Below the pieces are notes generated by a model. That model had not been told where the DNA came from, did no database searches, and worked only from the letters and a program-made list of their open reading frames with translations. Source: an uncultured Christensenella sp. (GTDB lineage: Bacteria > Bacillota > Clostridia > Christensenellales > Borkfalkiaceae). Taken from it: a DNA stretch of 20,364 bases. The stretch is taken from positions 1-20,364 of the forward strand of contig CAJUHT010000024.1 of assembly GCA_910586035.1 (NCBI GenBank). The letters are read 5' to 3'. This document shows, one piece after another, positions 15,206 to 20,364 of the stretch. How positions within the stretch are numbered: position 1 is the stretch's first letter; each line of letters begins with the position of its first letter. The translations under genes were made by a program, and so were the position numbers.

Positions 15206-15805
15206 ATGGCAGAGATTAGACAACCTATAAAAAGAACTTCTATTGATAAAAAGCAAAAGATTATTAAAGCGGGCTTAAAAGTATTTAGCGAAAAAGGCTA
15301 TTACAACACTACAACCGTTGAAATAGCCAAAATTGCTGGCGTGTCAACGGGAATTATATATAATTATTTCAAAGATAAAAAAGACATATTTTTGCATTCG
15401 TTAAAACTATGTTTTGAAACCGCTTTTACCCCTATGCTTAATACGCTTAAACAATTTAAGCCCCCGTTTAATTTTGATAGTATCTTGCGTGAGTTTATTC
15501 CTTTATGTCTAAAAGCACACAATGACAATAAAATAGCACACCAAGAACTTTTGGGTATATGTGTATTAGACAATGATGCAGGTTTATTATTGCAACAAAT
15601 GGAAAACCAAGCAATACAATCGATTTGTGAATATCTTCTATCAAACGGCATAAACTTGCCTCACTTAATGGAAAAAACACAAATAGCCTATCATATCATT
15701 GAAGAATATTGCCACGATGTTATGCTTGAAAAATACTATCAAACTGATTTTGACGTAATGTTTGAAGTAGTTATAACAACTGTAAAGAATATTTATTTGC
15801 AATAA
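15206..15805 (+). CDS. TetR/AcrR-family transcriptional repressor
   Basis: 199 residues. The N-terminal helix-turn-helix is typical of the family: KQKIIKAGLKVFSEKGYYNT, TTVEIAKIAGVSTGIIYNYF and KDKKDIFLHS (about residues 17-65). The rest is a helical ligand-binding and dimerisation domain that I cannot assign to a ligand. The gene is divergent from the membrane/zinc-ribbon operon, and two identical palindromes lie between them, so it most likely represses that operon and itself. The ATG at 15206 is the only sensible start, has no ribosome site and sits 2-3 bases after the predicted transcript start, which points to a leaderless mRNA. Confidence 0.93.
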   Translation: MAEIRQPIKRTSIDKKQKIIKAGLKVFSEKGYYNTTTVEIAKIAGVSTGIIYNYFKDKKDIFLHSLKLCFETAFTPMLNTLKQFKPPFNFDSILREFIPLCLKAHNDNKIAHQELLGICVLDNDAGLLLQQMENQAIQSICEYLLSNGINLPHLMEKTQIAYHIIEEYCHDVMLEKYYQTDFDVMFEVVITTVKNIYLQ

Positions 15806-15819
15806 ATAACGGTTTTTGT

Positions 15820-15990
15820 GTTCGCTTGTGCTTACCGTCTGTGGACGGAATACGCCACCTTGACAAATTGTAAAGGGCGACGATTTATCTCCCGTTAGGC
15901 ATAAACCGCCGCCCCCTACGGGGTAAACCCTTGACAATTTGTCTGCGACGGCATTTTGGGCTGATTAAGACGGTAAGCACCAAAGCGAAC
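15820..15990. repeat. Long nested inverted repeat (about 170 nt)
   Basis: The outer arms 15820-15840 and 15968-15990 match as GTTCGCTT..GCTTACCGTCT with a two-base indel. The inner arms 15862-15877 and 15928-15943 (GACAAATTGTAAAGGG against CCCTTGACAATTTGTC) match in 15 of 16 positions. A small cccgt/acggg stem lies inside. The whole could fold into one long interrupted hairpin. No credible ORF is inside. It sits directly before the serine recombinase remnant; it may be an element end, a regulatory RNA or a small non-autonomous repeat. Confidence 0.75.
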
Positions 15991-16041
15991 AACAAAATTT
16001 TTAAGCCGCAGTCTGACCAAGACCGCGCAAAGGAGCAAGTT

Positions 16042-16365
16042 ATGAAAAATGCAGTCATTTACGCAAGGTATTCTCCTGGTTCAAAGCAGAATTACCAATC
16101 TATCGAGGGGCAACTCAAAGAGTGCTACACTTTCGCGGAACGGAGCGATTTACGGGTAGTCCGTGAATACGTTGACGAACACTTGACAGGGACGAACGAC
16201 AAGCGCACTCAATTCTTGCAAATGATTGAGGACAGCAAGCGCAATGGCTTTCAGTATGTCATAGTTTATCAATTAGACCGTTTCGCCCGCAATAGGGACG
16301 ACAGCACAACATACAAAGAAATATTAAAGCAAGACTATGAGGAATTGAACAATCGGAAGAGGTAA
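16042..16365 (+). pseudogene. Truncated large serine recombinase (N-terminal catalytic part only)
   Basis: Start ATG 16042 follows the ribosome site aggag (16031-16035); a longer in-frame upstream extension reads through non-conserved sequence and is not needed. The 107-residue product begins with KNAVIYARYSPGSKQN, which carries the catalytic Ser of resolvase/invertase recombinases. It continues with QSIEGQLKECYTFAE, EYVDEHLTGTNDKR and VYQLDRFARNR, all conserved in the catalytic domain. Full-length large serine recombinases are about 450-550 residues; here the protein runs out at EELNNRKR and the recombinase and coiled-coil zinc domains are missing. It probably marks an ICE or IME that lost most of its recombination gene. 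Confidence 0.88.
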
Positions 16366-16582
16366 GAACATAAAAGAAATAAGCCTTGCCGATAACGACA
16401 AGGCTATTGACTAATTAAAGGTTCAACCTTTATCATCTTTGGTGCACCGACTTACCGCAAAAACGAACACGGTAATATACAAGGTAAATCGGCGGGAATT
16501 GTATTGTGCGGTGGAATTGCCGCTGTCGGACTATAAACTGTACGGCAAGCAGTTAGCCACGCGGTGATTGTTCACGGCTTGC
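16366..16582. other. Remnant sequence after the recombinase fragment
   Basis: No intact gene. A 41-codon plus frame ending at TAA 16534-16536 (FIIFGAPTYRKNEHGN and a Gly-rich tail) and an overlapping frame (ELYCAVELPLSDYKLYGKQL, ending with TGA about 16565) both look protein-like but lack starts. They are likely tails of genes removed by deletion. Confidence 0.4.
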
Positions 16583-16587
16583 AAGGG

Positions 16588-16623
16588 CTGTCATAGCGTG
16601 TTTATAGATACGCTTTGACAGCC
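16588..16623. repeat. 36-bp flanking repeat, left copy (imperfect palindrome)
   Basis: It matches 17830-17865 at 34 of 36 positions (only tg versus at in the centre differ). The unit is itself an inverted repeat: CTGTCA-t-AGCG with CGCT-t-TGACAG. In this copy the stem extends to aagggctgtca/tgacagccctt (16583-16626). It begins 8 bases after the stop of the HEPN-motif gene and may also end its transcript, although no T-run follows on that strand. Confidence 0.88.
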
Positions 16624-16631
16624 CTTATAGT

Positions 16632-17741
16632 TTACCAGTCCATATTTAATTGATTATCTTGTATATAAGATATGTAATCAATAAAACTTTCCATTTCAGC
16701 TTTACTTTGCAATGCCTTTTTATATTTGTCTATATCTAAATGTATTGAAATCTCGCTATCAATTAGCATTTTAACTAATTCAAATTTTTCCTCACACAAG
16801 TTGTCAAATTCTGTTAGCAATTTATCAAATTGATTAAATGTATCAATATTTATAAATTTATCTTGCTTAAAACCTTTTAATTGATTTCCGATATAAAAAG
16901 GATAATTGCCCAAACCGTCAATAGTAATGAATAGTTTTTGTTCGTTCGAAAACATACCGTGAGTTAATCTGTTTCTATAAACTTGCTTAAAATTATTAAG
17001 GTTTTCTTTAATTCTTTTTTCTTCGTTGCCTTGTCCTAAAACCAAATCAAATTTTGATAACCAGCCCATTTTTATAACTTTATCGAAAGGTTTTTCATAT
17101 TTGCAAAAAGCTGCTAGCAGAGTGAGAATATGTTCTATGTAGGAGTATGCTATATCAATATAAGCTTCAGCATTATATGTTATTTCGCGTAAAACATCAT
17201 TTATTAAATAATGATAAGTTGCGCCATTCTTGTGTTTTGTAATTTTAACGTGTTCTATTTCTCCCGAATTCATTTTATCGACAATAGTTATCTTGTCTTT
17301 AACTTGCACCTTAAAATAAGCAAGCCTATTTTTGTAATGTTCAATTTCGTTAGAAAGCATATAATTATCACTCTTTAACGCAACTTTTGCAAATTCAAAA
17401 AATAATTTTTCTAATAAAAGATTAGCTTTTAAAAGTATATCAATGATTTCTTCTTTATATTTGTCTTCTATGCCTAGCGTATAGCTTAATTTTCTATGAG
17501 TGACAAAACCAAAAGTATCTTTATATTGAAAATTGATTATATAGTTTATTTTTTCAAAAATACGATAGTAGACTTTAAAACCCAAAATTTTATCAAAAAT
17601 ATATCCCAACAAGGCTGGTTCAATAACTCTATACAAGCTAAATTCTCCCTTGCTGTCTAAATCTATTTCTACATTTTGTATTTCTGTAAAATCAGACATT
17701 AAACTTTTTATTTTATCTTTTAAAATATTTATCGTATCCAT
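16632..17741 (-). CDS. HEPN-motif protein, sole gene of a repeat-flanked cassette
   Basis: 369 residues from ATG 17741, chosen because agagg lies 6 bases upstream and the promoter -10 covers the alternative ATG at 17759. The protein is helical and lysine-rich, with no signal peptide or membrane helix. YRNRLTH (Arg256-Asn257 to His261) is an RNxxxH motif, the active-site signature of HEPN ribonucleases, in the C-terminal half and followed by a strand-rich LFITIDGLGNYPFYIG stretch. HEPN proteins are common in toxin-antitoxin, abortive-infection and other phage-defence systems. I cannot assign a named subfamily; the HEPN call rests on this motif plus helical context. Codon use is more AT-rich than the left half of the window, consistent with transfer. 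It is the only gene between the two 36-bp repeats. Confidence 0.7.
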   Translation of the reverse strand: MDTINILKDKIKSLMSDFTEIQNVEIDLDSKGEFSLYRVIEPALLGYIFDKILGFKVYYRIFEKINYIINFQYKDTFGFVTHRKLSYTLGIEDKYKEEIIDILLKANLLLEKLFFEFAKVALKSDNYMLSNEIEHYKNRLAYFKVQVKDKITIVDKMNSGEIEHVKITKHKNGATYHYLINDVLREITYNAEAYIDIAYSYIEHILTLLAAFCKYEKPFDKVIKMGWLSKFDLVLGQGNEEKRIKENLNNFKQVYRNRLTHGMFSNEQKLFITIDGLGNYPFYIGNQLKGFKQDKFINIDTFNQFDKLLTEFDNLCEEKFELVKMLIDSEISIHLDIDKYKKALQSKAEMESFIDYISYIQDNQLNMDW

Positions 17742-17757
17742 TAGTTGCCTCTTTTTC

Positions 17758-17786
17758 ATTTTAGCATTTTATAGTATCAAAGTCAA
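17758..17786 (-). promoter_or_regulatory. Promoter of the HEPN-motif gene
   Basis: On the minus strand, TTGACT (17786-17781), a 17-bp spacer and TAAAAT (17763-17758). The -35 overlaps the stop of the small ORF at 17783. The cassette thus carries its own promoter. Confidence 0.75.
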
Positions 17787-17965
17787 TAATACTGGCTTAA
17801 TGGCTTATCAAAATATGCTCCGCAGAAATCTGTCATAGCGATTTTATAGATACGCTTTGACAGCCTTTTTGCTTGCTCTTTATCGGGCGGTAATTCGGCA
17901 TATATATTTCTGCTTTTGTCGTTAAAGTAGATGACTGTTATTCCGAACGGCATTGTCTTATTCAT
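17783..17965 (-). CDS. Small 60-aa protein whose C-terminus spans the right repeat
   Basis: ATG 17965 has ggggt 8-9 bases upstream. The product begins MNKTMPFGITVIYFNDKSRN and I do not recognise it; it lies beside an ICE-type sigma-like gene on the same strand. Residues about 34-46 (RLSKRIYKIAMTD) are encoded by the 36-bp repeat, and the last 15 (DFCGAYFDKPLSQYY) by cassette sequence. Read in the same frame, the left repeat copy encodes LSKRIYKHAMT followed by ALASREQSPRG and a stop at about 16560. The pre-insertion gene may therefore have had that other C-terminus (about 56 residues). Confidence 0.6.
   Translation of the reverse strand: MNKTMPFGITVIYFNDKSRNIYAELPPDKEQAKRLSKRIYKIAMTDFCGAYFDKPLSQYY
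17830..17865. repeat. 36-bp flanking repeat, right copy
   Basis: Near-identical direct copy of 16588-16623, again an imperfect palindrome with 11-base arms and a 14-base centre. The distance between copies is 1242 bp, and everything between is the HEPN-motif gene with its promoter. Confidence 0.88.
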
Positions 17966-18122
17966 ATTTGAAACCCCGTTAATTCTTTATAACCCCACCC
18001 AAACCCACCCACAGCGGGCTTGTTTTCCGTTCCGTGTTCCGTAGTGCCAATAAGGTAATAGTAACTTATTGACACACGGGGCGGCTGTCGCCGCCCGCAT
18101 ATCGCCACATTTGCCCCTAAAA

Positions 18123-18205
18123 GTGTTACAGTGTTACAGGGTGGACTAAGGTAATACTATGTCCACCCCGACTGCATAACGCTTGAATTTACGTTACACG
18201 TTACG
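18123..18205. repeat. Short repeats and an inverted repeat between two mobile-element genes
   Basis: GTGTTACA occurs twice in tandem (18123-18138). CGTTACA/CGTTACG follow at 18192-18205. GGGTGGAC (18139-18146) and GTCCACCC (18161-18168) form a perfect inverted repeat with a 14-base loop. A separate ggcggc-tgtc-gccgcc hairpin lies near 18081-18096. Iteron-like or regulatory use is possible; there is no ORF here. Confidence 0.55.
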
Positions 18206-18221
18206 GGGTGAACGGGTAATA

Positions 18222-18632
18222 TTATATACTGCAATCGCGTAATTCCTTTTGTAAGCGTTTTCGTATCGTTTTCATACGTTGTGATATAGCGGTATGTGTT
18301 ACGCCGATTTGTTCCGCTATCGCTCTGTAACTCATTTCCTCGTAATAGACTTTATGCACCAAATCGCGCCGCTTGTCCGATAGAGTAAGCAACGCTCTAT
18401 GTACGCGCTCGGCGTTTTCTTTTCGCACGATTTCAGCGAATATATCTATACGCTTGTCCTCAAAGTCTATTCCGTTTTCCATAAGGTAGTACAAAGAGGT
18501 ATGCCGCCTTGTTTCTTTCCAATGGTTGCGCTTTTCTTGTTGTGATAATTCCAAGTGTATCAAATAAATATCTTCCGTAACCTCGACGGCGTTCGTTGTC
18601 CCGTCCACAAATTTATAGATTATTACTTGCAT
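18222..18632 (-). CDS. ICE-type sigma-70-like regulator
   Basis: I chose ATG 18632 (residue M6 of the longer frame) because ggagg sits 8 bases upstream. The 136-residue product has a small N-terminal region (starts MQVIIYKFVDGTTNAVEV). A C-terminal sigma region-4-like helix-turn-helix follows: LTLSDKRRDLVHKVYYEEMSYRAIAEQIG, then VTHTAISQRMKTIRKRLQKEL. No convincing region 2, so it cannot be a full sigma factor. Proteins of this size and layout are common in Firmicutes conjugative transposons. It is in the same orientation as the small ORF at 17783-17965 and supports the reading of this area as a degraded integrative element. Confidence 0.82.
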   Translation of the reverse strand: MQVIIYKFVDGTTNAVEVTEDIYLIHLELSQQEKRNHWKETRRHTSLYYLMENGIDFEDKRIDIFAEIVRKENAERVHRALLTLSDKRRDLVHKVYYEEMSYRAIAEQIGVTHTAISQRMKTIRKRLQKELRDCSI

Positions 18633-18952
18633 ATAGAAAGCCTCCACTTATAAGCAAGGCGCGGCAATATGGAAAGGTTTTCTGATAAAAATTTTTCATA
18701 TAGCAGCCGCTCGTTTGGAATTTCAAAAATTGATAAAATTTCAAAAATCTCGCGGGAGGACTGCGGCATTTCAAATTGCGACCTTTTTCGCAAGGCATAA
18801 AAAAAGCGTTCACGCGGCTAAACGTGAACGCCGTAATTTTATTTAGTTTTTTTTATTGTAATAATCATTGTTCTATGAAAGAAAACCCGCTTTCGATTTT
18901 CCGAAAGCAGATTTTTCTTTGGTGCTTTATTTTTTGTTTTGACACACAAGTT
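18633..18952. other. Intergenic stretch with two hairpins
   Basis: No gene is supported in these 320 bases. They contain the leader of the sigma-like gene (right-to-left), a T-tract hairpin at 18799-18831, and a small hairpin gctttcg/cgaaagc at 18889-18908 followed by atttttcttt on the plus strand. This may be the right boundary of the mobile region. Confidence 0.6.
18799..18831 (-). terminator. Terminator hairpin
   Basis: The stem gcgttcacg/cgtgaacgc has an eight-base loop; on the minus strand it is followed by seven T. It could end transcripts from the CPBP gene before they reach the sigma-like gene. Confidence 0.75.
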
Positions 18953-19768
18953 TTATTGCTTAATAGACATTTCATTTTTAGGTTTCCGAAAATAATATTT
19001 CCATAATAAAAACAGCGCGATAGCGAGATACAGTATAGCAACGCTTATCACAGTGGGTATTGTAAAAGTTGCGGGCGATACGAAACAAAAAGCAACGCTG
19101 CAAAAATCGACCAGTATATGAGCAATGACAGCCAACCATAAATTGGTTGACTTTTTATAAATTACACCGAAAATTATTCCTAATGAGATAGTCCAAATAA
19201 TACGGCATACAATAGTGAGAGCGTTTTGTCCTATCATTCCAAAAATATGACCTATGCCAAACAACGCGGACGAAATAGTAATTGCAATCAGCGTTGAATA
19301 TTTTGTTTTATGTGCAAACCTTTCGATAATGTTTAACAATAACGCTCTGATATACAATTCCTCGATAATACCAACGCCGATATAATATATAAGCCCTTCA
19401 ACTATGATTTTTTCAACGGACGGAGTATAATTATAATAGCCGATTAGCCCCAGCGAAAACGCAAGAGCCGAACCGACTGTCAAGATAAGAATAGGCAACC
19501 AAAACGAGCGAAAACCGCTTTTGAAATTATTAAAACCTATTTGTCTAAAAAGTTGCGGGCATAAAATTCTTATTGCAATAACGCTAATTGCAATTACAAT
19601 CCACTGATTTATCATTATGGTAAAAATTACGGGCGTAATATCCGATACGGTTATATCAATGAATAAAACGGCGGGAAAAGCGGTAAAGTCCATCACCGTC
19701 ATACACACGCAAATCACGATTGCAAAAATGAGTTCTTTTATTGAGATTATTTCCTTTTCTGTTTCCAT
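18953..19768 (-). CDS. CPBP-family intramembrane metalloprotease (Rce1/CAAX-like)
   Basis: 271 residues with about eight membrane helices. The three ABI/CPBP motifs are present: EELYIR (EExxxR), FGIGH (FxxxH) and HILVDF (HxxxD-type), so the active site looks intact. Bacterial members process or protect against peptides (bacteriocin maturation or immunity) or act in regulated intramembrane proteolysis; no bacteriocin gene is visible here. ATG 19768 has the ribosome site aaaggtgg. A possible promoter (TTGACT near 19829) has no well-placed -10. Same strand as the next gene upstream but separated by a terminator. Confidence 0.9.
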   Translation of the reverse strand: METEKEIISIKELIFAIVICVCMTVMDFTAFPAVLFIDITVSDITPVIFTIMINQWIVIAISVIAIRILCPQLFRQIGFNNFKSGFRSFWLPILILTVGSALAFSLGLIGYYNYTPSVEKIIVEGLIYYIGVGIIEELYIRALLLNIIERFAHKTKYSTLIAITISSALFGIGHIFGMIGQNALTIVCRIIWTISLGIIFGVIYKKSTNLWLAVIAHILVDFCSVAFCFVSPATFTIPTVISVAILYLAIALFLLWKYYFRKPKNEMSIKQ

Positions 19769-19865
19769 TGCGCCACCTTTATTGCAATGCTAAAAGTTTA
19801 TAAGTAAAAACAAAATAAGTCAATGTACTACAAACCAACTTGCATAAACGCGCTACCAAGTTACA

Positions 19866-19895
19866 AAAACGGGCTATGAAATTCACAGCCCGTTT
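19866..19895 (-). terminator. Terminator of the DUF3021-like gene
   Basis: aaacgggct and agcccgttt pair around a small loop; on the minus strand T residues follow. It begins 6 bases past the stop of the DUF3021-like gene. Confidence 0.85.
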
Positions 19896-19900
19896 ACCTT

Positions 19901-20341
19901 TTATTCAGATTTGTTTTCTTTGTCTTTTCGCTTTCTTAATTTTTCTAAATTTTCATTTATTTCATCTGCATCTTGCTTGATTTTTATTATATCTATGACA
20001 AAGGCAACAATGAATACGATTACGACTATTAAACATATAATCCATAGTTCGTCAACCTCGCACCAATTAAACAGAAAACTAAACCCGATTACTATGGCAA
20101 GCGAATATATAAGCATAACAAGATAATTAAGTATTTGATATTTCATATCTATTTTGTTAATTAAAATAAAACCGATATGCGCCAAAAAATTAGCAAGTAA
20201 AATTTCAAGCGGAACGGTAAACCCCATATAAAGACCACCGGCAATAAGAGAGGCAACCGACGTTAAAACAATACTCATAGTAGTTGTCGCAAATGTATTT
20301 ATAATCAGTTGTTTAATAAAATTAAAAACACGTTTTTTCAT
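19901..20341 (-). CDS. DUF3021-like four-helix membrane protein
   Basis: 146 residues with four hydrophobic helices, a basic N-terminus (starts MKKRVFNFIKQ) and a charged C-terminal coiled tail (DADEINENLEKLRKRKDKENK). This layout fits the DUF3021 family, which is often encoded directly after a LytTR-type DNA-binding regulator; that partner would lie beyond the right edge on this strand and cannot be seen. ATG 20341 has ggag 7-8 bases upstream. A terminator follows. Family assignment is by layout, so moderate. Confidence 0.68.
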   Translation of the reverse strand: MKKRVFNFIKQLIINTFATTTMSIVLTSVASLIAGGLYMGFTVPLEILLANFLAHIGFILINKIDMKYQILNYLVMLIYSLAIVIGFSFLFNWCEVDELWIICLIVVIVFIVAFVIDIIKIKQDADEINENLEKLRKRKDKENKSE

Positions 20342-20364
20342 AGCATTTTCTCCAACCGTCTTTT

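Noticed and set aside
15820..15990. Terminal inverted repeats of an insertion sequence
   Set aside because: Only about 130 nt separate the outer arms, with no transposase and no evident target duplication.
15931..16041. N-terminal extension of the serine recombinase
   Set aside because: It runs through the inverted-repeat arm with non-conserved residues, whereas ATG 16042 has a proper ribosome site and starts the conserved domain.
16588..17865. CRISPR array
   Set aside because: Only two repeat copies, 1.2 kb apart with a gene between them, and no cas genes.

Overview
The window looks like a piece of a Gram-positive, endospore-forming Clostridia chromosome (Bacillota, perhaps an uncultured gut Christensenellales-like lineage; the order-level guess is weak). 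Supporting signs are an uninterrupted pro-sigma-K gene, strong AGGAGG-type ribosome sites, sigma-A promoters of the TTGACA-17-TATAAT type, frequent TTG/GTG starts, heterodimeric ABC exporter halves, and DUF3021/CPBP-type membrane proteins.

Layout. 1-1112: the 3' end of a large protein with a Pro-Glu repeat tract, an uncharacterised domain and a C-terminal region resembling ribosomal protein uL15. 1130-2466: gene-poor and decayed, holding a short hypothetical minus-strand frame, a small frameshifted gene, a 9-bp tandem repeat and two hairpins. It lies beyond the 3' end of tRNA-Ser(CGA) (2467-2556, minus), where integrative elements commonly sit, and may be an old integration scar. 2749-6549: an ABC exporter operon of two overlapping half-transporter genes, one with degenerate catalytic residues, with its own promoter and terminator. 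6556-8281: two independent membrane-protein genes (AIG1/Pr6Pr-like and Bax-inhibitor-1-like). 8362-10958: sigK, tyrS and a YigZ/IMPACT-family gene. 10979-13958: a convergent/divergent set with a lipase-like hydrolase (minus) and a CotH-kinase-like lipoprotein (plus).

14062-15805 is a compact regulatory module. A TetR-family gene is divergent from a two-gene operon (polytopic membrane protein plus zinc-ribbon protein). The shared intergenic region carries two copies of a perfect palindrome placed to repress both promoters, and the TetR mRNA appears leaderless.

15806-18650 is a degraded, AT-richer mobile region: a long nested inverted repeat, the N-terminal third of a large serine recombinase, and an ICE-type sigma-like regulator. 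A one-gene cassette (HEPN-motif protein with its own promoter) is flanked by two near-identical 36-bp imperfect palindromes. The right palindrome lies inside a small ORF whose C-terminus would be exchanged by the insertion. This cassette is the best candidate for something undescribed, possibly a mobile defence or toxin gene. 18953-20341 holds a CPBP intramembrane protease and a DUF3021-like membrane protein, both minus strand.

The centre (about 2.8-14 kb) is denser and more GC-rich in coding style than the AT-rich accessory right third. All family assignments come from reading motifs by eye; no database search was run.
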